The notes beneath the pieces were generated by a model, which was not told the DNA's origin, ran no database searches, and saw nothing but the letters and a program-made list of their open reading frames with translations. From a bacterium (GTDB lineage Bacteria; Planctomycetota; UBA1135; UBA2386), in NCBI GenBank assembly GCA_030432695.1, contig JAUILN010000019.1, positions 124,001 to 188,000 on the forward strand: a stretch of 64,000 nt of DNA, given 5' to 3'. Within the stretch, counting starts at the first letter, position 1. Every line of letters begins with the position of its first letter. Both the position numbers and the translations under genes were made by a program. Shown here piece after piece: positions 1 to 9,264 of this stretch.

Positions 1-1
1 T

Positions 2-28
2 GTGCAGGAGGAGTACGGGGCGACCTGA
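2..28 (+). CDS. 3' end of a gene entering from the left edge (partial)
   Basis: Reading frame 2 of the first bases gives eight codons ending in the residues VQEEYGAT and a TGA stop at 26-28. Every third codon position is G or C, as in real genes of this window, and a strong hairpin begins 13 bases after the stop. Nothing can be said about function from eight residues, and the call rests only on codon bias and position. Confidence 0.3.
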   Translation: MQEEYGAT

Positions 29-40
29 GCGCAGCCGCGC

Positions 41-121
41 CGCGCGACGCGCCGGGCCATCGCTCGGCGGGGCGCCCTTCGGGCTGCTGCCCGCCTTCGC
101 GTTGGCCCGGCGCGTCGCGCG
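41..121. repeat. Long nested inverted repeat, terminator-like
   Basis: A perfect 19-bp inverted repeat has its arms at 41-59 and 103-121. The 43-base loop holds a second stem (66-71 with 90-95) and a third around TTC (74-77 with 81-84). It lies between a rightward gene end (28) and the leftward gene end at 206, so a bidirectional transcription stop is the simplest reading. There is no T-tract, and a REP-like mobile palindrome is the alternative. Bases 122-205 hold nothing else I recognise. Confidence 0.6.
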
Positions 122-205
122 TGGTCCGCGGCCGGTGGCGCGGACCGGGGGAGCGTGGTGGGTGGACCGGAGGTGTTGACGGTCGCAGCGAGAGTGGGGC
201 CTGCG

Positions 206-3200
206 TCAGGCTTCAGGCGCAGGATCGGTCACGACCTCGACGCCGGGTGAAGTGGTGAGGTGGGTAAGTGACGAACTGGCGGGACGGAAACCGACGCCGG
301 CGAAGCGGTAGGCGCGGGGGAGCCTGTTGCGATACGCGGAGCGACAGGAGCCCGCGTGGCCGTCCCAGGAGCCGCCCCGCACGACCCGGTTCACGGCGCC
401 TGTACCTAACAAGGGACTGCCATCCGGTAGGGGCCAGGCAAACTCCTTCAGCTCATCAATCGCGCCGTCATTCCAGTCGTCTTGGCACCACTCCTCGACA
501 TTGCCGTGCACATCGAACAGCCCCCAACCGTTCGCAGGCTTCTCGCCAACGGCATGCGTTCGTTGCTCGGAGTTCCCGGAGTACCAGCCGGCGCTTGCCA
601 GGTCCTCCTCGGCCTCTCCCGACCAGTACGCCGTCTCACTCCCCGCACGGCACGCGCCCTCCCACTCCGACTCGCTCGGCAACCGCAGCCCGGCCCAGGC
701 GCAGTACATCTCTGCGTCGTACCAGCTCACCTCCACCACAGGATGGTCCACCTGCTCCCTGGACTCGCGGTCCTGGAACCCCGGCCGGAACTCCGCGAAC
801 CGCGCGTTGGTGATCGGCGTGGCCCCGATCGCGAAGGACTCCGCGAAAGTGATCTCGCGCCGCATCAACTCGTCGCGATTCCCGGTCTCCCCCCTCTTCG
901 CACCCATCGTGAACGAGGTCCCCGCCCGCACCACGCGCCAGAACGGCTTCCCGTCCGGCCCCATCCACGCAGCGACCTGCTCCTCGCTCGGCCGCGGCCC
1001 GAAGGCCTCGTGCTCGAACATCCGCCCCTCGGCAGCCTCGACCTTGTCCGCCGCCTCGGGATGCTCCGCGGCCACCGCGCGCAGGGCCTCGCGCAGGTAC
1101 CACAGCTCCTGACAGTCCTCCGAGCGAGCCGCAAGCTCGCCGAGGGTCTGGATGCCGGCCTCGAGGTCGCCGACGAGTTCCACCACCCGCGCGTACTGCT
1201 CACAGCGCGCATCCCGGTCGTCGCCATCCAGGTCGAGGATCTCGAGCACGACCTCCTTCGACGCCGCAGCCACCGACGCCAACGCGCGCCGCGCCAACAC
1301 CGCGTTCTGCCTCGCGATCTCGCGCAGCCAATGATCCGGCTCCGCCGACTTCGCGATCCACAGCGCGAACGGTTCGGCCCAGCGCCCCTCCTTGCCGGTG
1401 AGCTGCGGCAGCGTGCTCGCCAGCCACTCCGCACCCGCAGCACCACCCGCACGCTTGGCGATGCCCTCCGCGACCAACGCCTCGCGGAAGCTCTTGTGCC
1501 AGAACACCCAGTGCTCGTCCTTGGCATCCGGCTGCAGGATGCCGGTGCGCTCGGAGACCAGCCGGAGGAACACTCGCGGGTCGAAGTTCCCGTCGTGGTT
1601 CCTGAAGTCGTCGATCGGCCGCAGCGCCGCCAGGGAGCCATCAGCGACCGCGGCCCAGAGCGCATCGACCAGCGCCCCCTCGGTGCACTCCGCGTGCTCG
1701 CGCTCGTTGACGAACCAGGCCAGCACGCGTAGCGCCTCGCGAGTCACCTCACCGCCCGGCATCGGCAGCTCGGGGATCCGGTTCCGCCCTGCCAGCAGAT
1801 GGCCGAGCACCTGGTCGTACAACTCGTGCCGCAACCGCTTCGGCTCCTCGCCCCGCTCGAAGAGCATCGCGATGAAGGTGAGATACAGCGGCACTTCGCG
1901 CAGCTCGCTGAAGCTCGGCGCACTCTCCAGATGCGCCCAGGCCTCGCGGGTCTTCGCCTCTACGTCGATCTTCAGCGGACTGGTCGCGAACCAGTTGTGC
2001 AGCAGAGCCCGCTGCCGGTCGCGTTCCAGCTTCAGCAGCTCGACCTCGCGGAAGGTCCCGCCGAGCGGCTCGTAGCCGATGCGCCGCGTTGCGACCACGA
2101 TCCGCAGGTGCGGGTTCTGGTCGGCGAACGACCGGAGGTCGCGGCGCACCCGGTCGCGGTCTCGGCTGGCCACCTCGTCGAGGCCGTCGAGCAGGAGCAC
2201 CACCCGGCCGGGTTCCCGCGTATTGGCCATCAGCGCGAGCACCGCGTCGATGTCGTCGTTGGTCGGATACTCGCTCCGCACGAAGTCGGGCAGCTTCAGC
2301 TTGCCGTCGTTGCGGGCCCAGCGCGGCAGCGAGACGTAGACCGGCAGCAGGCCGTCGCCTTCCTCGGCGAGACGACGCGCGAGGCAGCGGAGCATCGTGG
2401 TCTTGCCGGTTCCGGGGTGACCGCGGACGACGTAGTGGCCGGGGCGGCGGCCCTCGCCTTGGGCGGTTTCCAGGGCGACCAGCTCGTCCAGAGTCATGCG
2501 GCTACTGGCGAGCCAACGGAGGAATCGAGCCTGCGGAAGGGCTCGATTCAGTTCGCGCCGGAGGCCGGAGAACACCTGCCGCGAAACCGCAGGCCCCACA
2601 TCGAACAGGAAGCATGGGATCGCAGACGAACCAGCCTCGGGGGTGGCGCGCACGCGCTCCAACAGCTGATCCGCAGAGTCTCGGCCTACCTTCACATGAA
2701 CGAGGCCAGCCCAGCTTCCGGCGACGGACATCGCAGCCTTCACGACGCCATCTGCACCACGGCCGGCAAGTGTTACGAGCCGCCCAGCCGGCAGCCCGGC
2801 CAGCGACAACTCCGACGGATCCGCGAAGTCGAGATCCCCATCCAACGACAACTCCACATACACCTGCTCCAGCAGCCGCTCGAGGTCCTTGCTGGTGTCG
2901 ACCTCGCGCCCCGGCCGCAGCCGACTGAGCAAGAGCGCCCGATGCTCGCGCTGCACCTCGTCGCGGTAGGCCTCGAACGCATCCACCAACCCACCGGGCG
3001 CCGCCGGCCGCAGCGCCTCGATGCGCTCCCGCAGCTCCACGGCTTGCGCGATCACCTCCTCGAGCAGCGGGCGGGCGTGCGGCGCGCCGGGTTCCAGGCA
3101 GGCTGCCACGTGCCGTCGAGGTGCACGACCGTGTGCCTGCCGCGATACCAGGGCTGGATGCACTCGGCGCCGGCGGTGCCGCCGAGACCGAACCGCACCT

Positions 3201-3727
3201 GCTGCTCTGCCACGACTCGTTCGAGTGCGGAGACGAAGTCCGGGGCATCCAGTGACGACTCGAGGACGGTCTCGACCAGACTCGGACGCAGGAAGCCGGC
3301 CCAGGCTTGGGCGAAGGCGTCGATGAGCGCATGCGGTCGATCCGTGGCCCAGGCATGCCTCGTCCGACCGGGTCCGGTCCTGCTGCGCGATCCACTCGGC
3401 CACGGCGGTGTGATCGAGACCGCCGGCACGCCAGTCCAAGGGCAGCGGGTTCTCGTCGCTGCCGGGAGCGCGGGCCACGAGGGTCGGCGCTTCAGGATCC
3501 GGCAGCAGGCGCAGTTTCCAGGGGCGGTGGGCATCCTGGTGCTCGGCCAGCTGCCTGGCCAGGGACTGGAGGCCCAGGGTCGGCATCGTCTGATGAAACG
3601 ACTTGTGCTGTTCAACAGAACAGGTGCCTTGGTGAGACACGATGTCGAAGGCCACCACGGGCCTGGCTGTCCCGTCGTCGCCGGAAACCCGAACGGCACG
3701 CGGCGTCTCGACGAACGTGAGGGTCAC
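206..3727 (-). CDS. NACHT-family STAND NTPase with C-terminal SUMF (formylglycine-generating-enzyme-like) domain; reading frame disrupted
   Basis: The middle of the protein has a NACHT ATPase: Walker A GHPGTGKTT near 2400-2430 and Walker B LLLDGLDEV near 2170-2200. The C-terminus is a SUMF/FGE-sulfatase fold (about 960-260) with the typical VSWYDAEMYCAWAG, LPSESEWE and VRGGSW motifs. NACHT proteins are signal-triggered oligomerising switches, many of them immune or regulatory; the SUMF domain here may bind a ligand rather than modify sulfatases. Coding-like sequence leaves this frame at about 3340 and returns at about 3070. Between these points the sensible protein (with ALIDAFAQAWAGFL and RGRHTVVHLDG) is in another frame, so there is a +1 followed by a -1 change, by error or mutation. 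I chose GTG 3727, preceded by AAAGGCGAG. An ATG at 3868 would add a lipoprotein-like signal (LPAGGC), which does not fit an ATPase. It is the last gene of the exporter operon. Confidence 0.75.
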   Translation of the reverse strand: MTLTFVETPRAVRVSGDDGTARPVVAFDIVSHQGTCSVEQHKSFHQTMPTLGLQSLARQLAEHQDAHRPWKLRLLPDPEAPTLVARAPGSDENPLPLDWRAGGLDHTAVAEWIAQQDRTRSDEACLGHGSTACAHRRLRPSLGRLPASESGRDRPRVVTGCPGLRLRTRTSRGRAAGAVRSRRHRRRRVHPALVSRQAHGRAPRRHVAACLEPGAPHARPLLEEVIAQAVELRERIEALRPAAPGGLVDAFEAYRDEVQREHRALLLSRLRPGREVDTSKDLERLLEQVYVELSLDGDLDFADPSELSLAGLPAGRLVTLAGRGADGVVKAAMSVAGSWAGLVHVKVGRDSADQLLERVRATPEAGSSAIPCFLFDVGPAVSRQVFSGLRRELNRALPQARFLRWLASSRMTLDELVALETAQGEGRRPGHYVVRGHPGTGKTTMLRCLARRLAEEGDGLLPVYVSLPRWARNDGKLKLPDFVRSEYPTNDDIDAVLALMANTREPGRVVLLLDGLDEVASRDRDRVRRDLRSFADQNPHLRIVVATRRIGYEPLGGTFREVELLKLERDRQRALLHNWFATSPLKIDVEAKTREAWAHLESAPSFSELREVPLYLTFIAMLFERGEEPKRLRHELYDQVLGHLLAGRNRIPELPMPGGEVTREALRVLAWFVNEREHAECTEGALVDALWAAVADGSLAALRPIDDFRNHDGNFDPRVFLRLVSERTGILQPDAKDEHWVFWHKSFREALVAEGIAKRAGGAAGAEWLASTLPQLTGKEGRWAEPFALWIAKSAEPDHWLREIARQNAVLARRALASVAAASKEVVLEILDLDGDDRDARCEQYARVVELVGDLEAGIQTLGELAARSEDCQELWYLREALRAVAAEHPEAADKVEAAEGRMFEHEAFGPRPSEEQVAAWMGPDGKPFWRVVRAGTSFTMGAKRGETGNRDELMRREITFAESFAIGATPITNARFAEFRPGFQDRESREQVDHPVVEVSWYDAEMYCAWAGLRLPSESEWEGACRAGSETAYWSGEAEEDLASAGWYSGNSEQRTHAVGEKPANGWGLFDVHGNVEEWCQDDWNDGAIDELKEFAWPLPDGSPLLGTGAVNRVVRGGSWDGHAGSCRSAYRNRLPRAYRFAGVGFRPASSSLTHLTTSPGVEVVTDPAPEA

Positions 3728-3821
3728 GACCTCGCCTTTGCCCGCCTCCGACAGGGGGTCACCGGGAGGGAGTGCCTGGCAACCTCCGGCGGGCAGAAGG
3801 AGCAAGACGAACGCGCACGCC

Positions 3822-5561
3822 CTACTCCACCGCCGGCAACCGCAGCGGCCCCAGATCCACCTTCGCATACCCCAGCAACGTCCCCGTCGCGAACGCCAGG
3901 TCGATCTGCGCCACCTGGTAGTCGACGATCGCCTTGATCTCGGAGATCTGCGCGTCGCCGAGCGAGCTGAGGGCTTCGAAGACCTCGCGCTGGGTGCGCA
4001 CGCCCTGCTCGAACTGCTCGACCTCGGCCTCGTAGTTGGCGCCAGCGACCACCACCTTCTGCCGTGCGGCGACGATGCGGCGCCAGTTCTGCTCGACGAT
4101 GTCGACCATGTCGAGGACCTCGCGGCGGACCTGGAGTTCGCGCGAGCGGCGCGTGGCCATGGTCTTGGCACGCTTCAGGATCGCCGAGTCGAGCTGCGCG
4201 ACGCGGCGCTGGTTGGTGAACGGGATCTCGAACGAGAAGCCGACGAACAGCTCGTCGTGGTCGAGGTCCCATTGCGAGTCCCAGGCGCTACCGAGGCCGT
4301 TGTCGCGCTCGAGGGTGCCGTAGGAGAAGTCGAGGTTGGCCAGCGGCAGGATCTGGTTCTCGCGAAGCCCCACCTCCAGCCCGTTGCGGACCAGACGCAG
4401 CTCCAGCTCGATCAGGTCGAGGCGCTCGGCCAATGCCGCGTCCACGAGCTGCGCGCGGTCGAGTTCGAGACTCGCCAACAGCGGCTCGGTCGAGGTCTCG
4501 ATCATCGCGGTGCCGTCCAGCGGCAGGCGCGGGTCGACCAGGAACGTCTTCAGCTCACGCTGCCGGAGCCGCCAGTCGGTCTCGGCGACCACCACGGCCT
4601 CGTAGAAGCCGACCTTGCTCAGCTCCGCCCGGATGTCCTCGATCTCCGGGCTCACACCCTGGGCGATCCGCGCCCGCGCGACCTCCAGGTTCTGCTCCGC
4701 AAGCCGGAACTGCTCGGCACGCACGTCGAGGAACCGCCGCGCGGCATACAGCCGCCAATAGGCCTTCTCGCCCTTCGCCAGGATCGCCAGCACCTTCAGC
4801 TTGGTCTGCACCTCGCTGATCCGCTCGCCGACCCGCGCCATGCGGATCGGCGCGAGCGCCGCGCGGGTGCCGCCGCCACGGAGCAGCGGTTGACTGAACG
4901 AGAACCGGGTGGCGGCGAGGTACTGATCGAAGCGCTGGGGGTCGGTGATGCTCTTCTGCTTCCACAGCGACTCGAGCGCCACCGTGCCGCCGGTGGGCAG
5001 CGGCACCTTCAGACCGACCCCGATGTCCTGGTTCTCCCGCTCCTGCTCGATCTCGGTCTGCTTGATCACCGCGCCGTCGAGCAGCGGATCGTCGGAGGTG
5101 ATCTTCGACAGCGGTCCATCGAGCTCTGGGGTATCGCCGCGGTAGTAGCCGTACTTGCCGCCGATGACCGCGTCGAATTTGCCCTCCTCCTCGCTGACCT
5201 TGCGGCCGGCGATCTCGGGATCGTAGAGCGCGACCTGCAGGTCGAGGTTGTTGCGCAGCACGTCGAGGCGGAACTGCTCCACCGACATGCCGACCAGGCC
5301 GTCGAGGACCTCCTGCACCGCCCGCGGCGGCTCGCCTTCGGCAACCGGCTCTCGAGCCCGCAGTTCCTCCATGCCCTGCTCGACGGTCCGCGACGGCGCG
5401 CGCGCAGAGTCGTCGAGCCGCCGGGGCGTGACCTCCCGGGTCCGCTCGGCGTCGTAGGGCAGGTCGACGTGGCCGAGTCCCCCCGGCCACAGGTTGCAGC
5501 CGGCCAACAGCACCGCGGCCGCGCATCCCGCCGCCAGGCCGACAGTCCTCGCCGTCGTCAC
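3822..5561 (-). CDS. TolC-family outer-membrane efflux lipoprotein
   Basis: This 579-aa protein is the outer-membrane channel of a tripartite export system. The GTG start at 5561 overlaps the stop of the adaptor gene (GTGA). It gives a lipoprotein signal peptide with lipobox LAGC and Cys22, as in OprM-type channels. Long helical stretches carry the family pattern of two repeated halves, for example the segment with LRLVRNGLEVGLRENQ and the closing part with QVAQIDLAFATGTLL. It forms one operon with the ABC exporter and HlyD-like adaptor upstream. Longer upstream starts exist (to 5714) but would lie inside the adaptor gene and lack a signal peptide. Confidence 0.9.
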   Translation of the reverse strand: MTTARTVGLAAGCAAAVLLAGCNLWPGGLGHVDLPYDAERTREVTPRRLDDSARAPSRTVEQGMEELRAREPVAEGEPPRAVQEVLDGLVGMSVEQFRLDVLRNNLDLQVALYDPEIAGRKVSEEEGKFDAVIGGKYGYYRGDTPELDGPLSKITSDDPLLDGAVIKQTEIEQERENQDIGVGLKVPLPTGGTVALESLWKQKSITDPQRFDQYLAATRFSFSQPLLRGGGTRAALAPIRMARVGERISEVQTKLKVLAILAKGEKAYWRLYAARRFLDVRAEQFRLAEQNLEVARARIAQGVSPEIEDIRAELSKVGFYEAVVVAETDWRLRQRELKTFLVDPRLPLDGTAMIETSTEPLLASLELDRAQLVDAALAERLDLIELELRLVRNGLEVGLRENQILPLANLDFSYGTLERDNGLGSAWDSQWDLDHDELFVGFSFEIPFTNQRRVAQLDSAILKRAKTMATRRSRELQVRREVLDMVDIVEQNWRRIVAARQKVVVAGANYEAEVEQFEQGVRTQREVFEALSSLGDAQISEIKAIVDYQVAQIDLAFATGTLLGYAKVDLGPLRLPAVE

Positions 5562-6868
5562 TTCCCACCCTCCGCCGCCTCGGCCTCGCTCTTCGCCACC
5601 GCCGGCGGGAAGCCGTTCAGTTGGCGCCACAGCTCGAACCACACGGGCACCTCGTTCAGCAGCACCCAGCCCTGCGCGCGGGTCCCCTGCCGCAACCACC
5701 GGTCGTCGGGCCATGGATCGTCTTCGGGATCGGGCACGATCAGCAGGCGGAATCGACCTGGGCCGCTGTCGGTCGCATCGATCAGGGAGACCACGCCGCC
5801 GAAGGTGCCGACCGCCACCGACGGCCAGGCCACGATCTGAACCGCCGGCCAGCCCTCGAACTGCAGCCGCACCTGCCGTCCGGCCTGGATCAATGGGGCA
5901 TCGTTGCCGCGGACGAACAGCTCCACCGCCTTCTGCGCCGAGTCCGGCACGATCTCGAGGAGCGGCTGCCCCCCCTTCTCGATCACGGTCGAACCCGGCA
6001 CGGCCGAGAGCTTGAAAACCCGACCGGCACGCGGCGCCCTGACGTCGCGCCGCTCCTGCGCCGCCTGCGCGCTCTCGGCATCGAGCTTCTTCTGCCGCGC
6101 CATCGCGACCTTGCTCTGCGCGGCCTGCAGCTTGGTGCGCTCCTCGTTGATCTTCGCCTCGGCCGCGCGCCGCTCCTTCTCCACCTCGGCGCGCGCGTTG
6201 TCATAGTCGGCCCGCGCCGACTGGATCGCCGCGCGCTCGCTGGCCACCGCGGCTTCGGCCTGAGCCAGCTTCTGCCTGGCCTCGACCAGCTTGAGGTATG
6301 GAGCATACTTCGGCGCCAGCTCCTCCATGCTCCGCGCGATCGCCTGCGCACCGATCAGCGCCGCCTCGGCGCCGGCCAGCTTCTGCTCGGCCGACTCGAC
6401 CTTGTTGCGGGCACTTTCGACCTTGGCCTCGAACGCGGTGACGACGAAGTCCCGTGCCTCCTCCAGGATCGTGATGTTGTGCGCGTAGGTCTCGACCTGC
6501 TGGAGACTCGACTCCAGGTCCACCTGGGCCTGCAGGACCTTCTCGCGCAGCCGCTCGAGCTTCAGGGGATCCTGGTCGAGGATCTTCAGCAGCTTCTCGC
6601 CCTTCTCCACGCGTTGGTTCTCGAGGACGTAGACCTCCTCGACCACGCCCTTGATCGGCGCGGTCACCACCTGCGGACGGTCCATCGGCGAGTAGGCGAT
6701 CACCCGCCCATTGCCGAGCACGTTCTGCCGCCAGGGAGCCAGCAGCACGAACACGATGCCGACGACGAACACCAGCAGGAGGAGCCAGGCGATGCGCCGG
6801 ATCCACGGCGACAGGTGCACGTCGTGGAGCGGCGCGATCGAACCGAAGCCGATGTCGCTACGGTCCAT
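5558..6868 (-). CDS. HlyD-family periplasmic adaptor (membrane fusion protein)
   Basis: The 436-aa product has one N-terminal transmembrane segment (about residues 24-46). A split lipoyl/barrel-sandwich domain follows, with APIKGVVEEVYV at its start and DVRAPRAGRVFKL at its return. Between the two halves lies a long alpha-helical coiled-coil hairpin (about 95-290, rich in A, E, R and K). The C-terminal part is beta-barrel. Such adaptors join an inner-membrane exporter to a TolC-type channel. The ATG overlaps the exporter stop by one base (TGATG), and its own stop overlaps the start of the channel gene, so the three proteins are translationally coupled. The substrate is unknown. Confidence 0.9.
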   Translation of the reverse strand: MDRSDIGFGSIAPLHDVHLSPWIRRIAWLLLLVFVVGIVFVLLAPWRQNVLGNGRVIAYSPMDRPQVVTAPIKGVVEEVYVLENQRVEKGEKLLKILDQDPLKLERLREKVLQAQVDLESSLQQVETYAHNITILEEARDFVVTAFEAKVESARNKVESAEQKLAGAEAALIGAQAIARSMEELAPKYAPYLKLVEARQKLAQAEAAVASERAAIQSARADYDNARAEVEKERRAAEAKINEERTKLQAAQSKVAMARQKKLDAESAQAAQERRDVRAPRAGRVFKLSAVPGSTVIEKGGQPLLEIVPDSAQKAVELFVRGNDAPLIQAGRQVRLQFEGWPAVQIVAWPSVAVGTFGGVVSLIDATDSGPGRFRLLIVPDPEDDPWPDDRWLRQGTRAQGWVLLNEVPVWFELWRQLNGFPPAVAKSEAEAAEGGK

Positions 6869-9009
6869 CAGGCCGCACCTCCGCGCACCGCCGCGATGGC
6901 ACCGGGAGCCTCCGGACCATCGAGGTCGAAGGCGTCGTCGAAGTCCGAACCGATGCGCGGGTGGCAGGTGAAGACCAGCAGCGTCCAGGGAGCGTCTTCG
7001 CCACCGAGACCCTCCAGTGCCCGGGCGCGGGCCGAGCCATCGAGATCGTCCAGGGTCCCGTCGACCACCACGCAGCGCGGACCGCCGACGATCGCCCGCG
7101 CGAGCATCAGGAGCTTGCCGGTGCCCTCCGAGAGCGGCGCTCCCGACTGCGAGATCTCGGTCCGCAGACCGTCCGGCAACGCGAGCAGCTCCTCCAGGAT
7201 GCCCAACCGCGACAGCGCCTCCCGCACCTGATCGATGGTCACGTCGGAACGCCCCAGCCGCACGTTGTCGATCACGTCTCCGTCGATCAGCTCCAGGCCC
7301 TTCACCAGATTGAGCTGCAGGCGTAGCGAGTCCTTGGCGATCTCGCGCACGTCGATCCCGTCGAACAGCACGACCCCCTCCGTTGGTTCGCGGAGCCCGC
7401 AGGCGAGGTCGGCCAGGGTGCTCTTGCCCGACGCGTGGGCGCCACGGATCACCACGCGCCGACCGGAGGGAACCAGGAACGACACCCCGCGCAACAGCGG
7501 CCGGTGACCGTTATAGCCGTAGCCGACGTCGCGCAGCTCCAGCTCCGCGCCGGGCGAGTCGCTGTCGTGCGATTCCCCGAGATCGGGTTCGGTGGGCAGG
7601 TCGTAGAGCACACCGACCTTGTCGACCGAGGCGCATATGTCATAGAACTCCTCGAACTGCTTGCCGGCCTTGGCGAACGAGGCCAGGGCCACCGAGACGA
7701 TCAGCTCCGCGGCGACGAGTTGGCCGAGCGTGAGCTGGCGCTCCATCACCAGCCAACCGCCGAGGGTGAGGAGGGCCGTATGCGCGACCGCCTGCAGCGT
7801 GACCGCGCCGATGATCTGACGCAGCACCACGCGGTAATGGGCACGCCGCGCTTCCAGGTACTCGTCGGCGAGCTCGGCGAGGCGCGAGCGCGCGAACGCC
7901 GGCGCTCCGGCCAATCGATAGGTCACGGGCGAACGCGCGATCTCCTGCAATGCGGCGACGGTGTGGTACTTGGTCGCGGACTCACGGGTCGCGGTGCGGA
8001 TTCCGCCGCGACCGAGGCCGAACACCACCAGCAGGATCACGCCGATCAGGATCGCCGCGAACAGCAGCAGGAACGGGTGATAGAAGGCCAGGACGAACAG
8101 CCCGATGACGGTCTGCAGCACCACGTCCATGCCGCCGATCAACAGGCCAGCCGCCGCCTTCTGCAGCTTCGCGACGTCCATGAACCGGTTGACCACCTCC
8201 GGTCCGTAGCGCGTGTCGAAGGCGTCGACCCGCACACGCGGCAGGCGCACCGACATGTCGGAGACCACCCGCACGAACATCTTCCGCTGCAGGATCTCGA
8301 CCACGAAGCTCTTGAGCACGATGAGCGCGCCGGCGGTGCTGAGGAAGAACAACAGCACCAGGGCGAGCAGCACCAGCGGCTGGACGATTCCGCCGAACGC
8401 CACGTAGTTGACCAACGACTGGACCGCGATCGGCGCGGCGAGCCCGAGTGCTCCTACCGCCACCGCGAAGCCCACGACCACGCTGATCTCGGCCCGGTCC
8501 AACGACGCGAAGCTCCAGAGGCGTCGCAACGGGGTCAGCCGCTCGGCGGGAGCAGCGGCAGCACCGGACTCCCGACCCATGGCTTCGATGCGCGTCGCGC
8601 GGACCACGGTGGTGCCCGAGTCGAGTCCGAGATGCCGTTCGAGATCTTCGATACGCACCGCCTCGCGGGCGAAGCGGCCGGCGCGCAGCAGACCGACACG
8701 CACCGACGAACCCTCGGTCCCCCAGAGCAATGCGAGCGACAGCAACCCCTCGTCCTGGAGAACCAGCAGGACCGGCTCGCCGGGACGGATCAACGCGACG
8801 GCCTCGTCGACGCGAGGTCGGACCGCGGTCAGGGTGAAGCCGAGCCGGTGGCCGATCTCGCGCAGCCCTTCTTCGAGCCGGGGGTCGTTCGCGCCGTCGG
8901 CATCGAAGACACCAGCGAAGTCGGCGAGGACCCGCTCGATGGTCCGCGGCGAGATGCCGCGCTCGGCAGCTTCGGACAGGGCCAGGAAGAAGTCGGTGCG
9001 AGGACGCAT
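6868..9009 (-). CDS. ABC exporter, fused membrane and ATP-binding domains, with degenerate ATPase motifs
   Basis: This 713-aa half-transporter has a soluble N-terminal region (about 1-160) without the cysteine of a C39 leader peptidase, a six-helix exporter domain (about 172-450) and an ATP-binding domain (about 488-700). Walker A is intact (GAHASGKST, 523-531). The signature is LSEGT (626-630) instead of LSGGQ. Walker B reads VVVDG (647-651), so the usual catalytic Glu is Gly. A switch histidine is present (TCHPR, 683). Type I secretion-like exporters usually dimerise, so both sites would be altered. This could mean slow ATP turnover or pairing with another subunit. It is the first gene of the leftward operon with the adaptor and channel; no substrate gene with a double-glycine leader was seen nearby. 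Confidence 0.88.
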   Translation of the reverse strand: MRPRTDFFLALSEAAERGISPRTIERVLADFAGVFDADGANDPRLEEGLREIGHRLGFTLTAVRPRVDEAVALIRPGEPVLLVLQDEGLLSLALLWGTEGSSVRVGLLRAGRFAREAVRIEDLERHLGLDSGTTVVRATRIEAMGRESGAAAAPAERLTPLRRLWSFASLDRAEISVVVGFAVAVGALGLAAPIAVQSLVNYVAFGGIVQPLVLLALVLLFFLSTAGALIVLKSFVVEILQRKMFVRVVSDMSVRLPRVRVDAFDTRYGPEVVNRFMDVAKLQKAAAGLLIGGMDVVLQTVIGLFVLAFYHPFLLLFAAILIGVILLVVFGLGRGGIRTATRESATKYHTVAALQEIARSPVTYRLAGAPAFARSRLAELADEYLEARRAHYRVVLRQIIGAVTLQAVAHTALLTLGGWLVMERQLTLGQLVAAELIVSVALASFAKAGKQFEEFYDICASVDKVGVLYDLPTEPDLGESHDSDSPGAELELRDVGYGYNGHRPLLRGVSFLVPSGRRVVIRGAHASGKSTLADLACGLREPTEGVVLFDGIDVREIAKDSLRLQLNLVKGLELIDGDVIDNVRLGRSDVTIDQVREALSRLGILEELLALPDGLRTEISQSGAPLSEGTGKLLMLARAIVGGPRCVVVDGTLDDLDGSARARALEGLGGEDAPWTLLVFTCHPRIGSDFDDAFDLDGPEAPGAIAAVRGGAA

Positions 9010-9264
9010 GGATCGACGAGGCTCGGAACGGGCCGAATTGGCGCCCGAGGTAGGTCCACGCCCCGATGAGGGAAGGGTGGAATCGCCAATCCTTCGGCGA
9101 AACCGCGGCCTCGGACTCTTCTCATCGGAAGGATCTATCGGGAGATCTGCGAGACCGGCTCAAACAGCTTGGCTGAAAGGACTTCCGTCACAGTCATGGC
9201 CGAAGCAAAGAATCTGTTTATTCTATCTATCTGATCCTGGCAATCGAGTCCATCTATCTGACAA
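9010..9264. promoter_or_regulatory. Divergent promoter region with a 10-bp direct repeat
   Basis: This 255-base gap separates the leftward exporter operon from the rightward SulP gene. Its right end is clearly richer in A and T than the surroundings (9205-9265). The 10-mer ATCTATCTGA occurs twice, at 9225-9234 and 9252-9261, 27 bases apart and ending just before the ATG at 9265. A regulator binding site or initiation region is inferred; no clear -35/-10 pair can be assigned. Confidence 0.45.

Noticed and set aside
3727-3868. Lipoprotein start (ATG 3868, lipobox LPAGGC) for the NACHT-SUMF gene
   Set aside because: An exported NACHT ATPase would lack ATP, and a GTG at 3727 behind AAAGGCGAG gives a cytosolic protein. 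The longer form is not strictly excluded.
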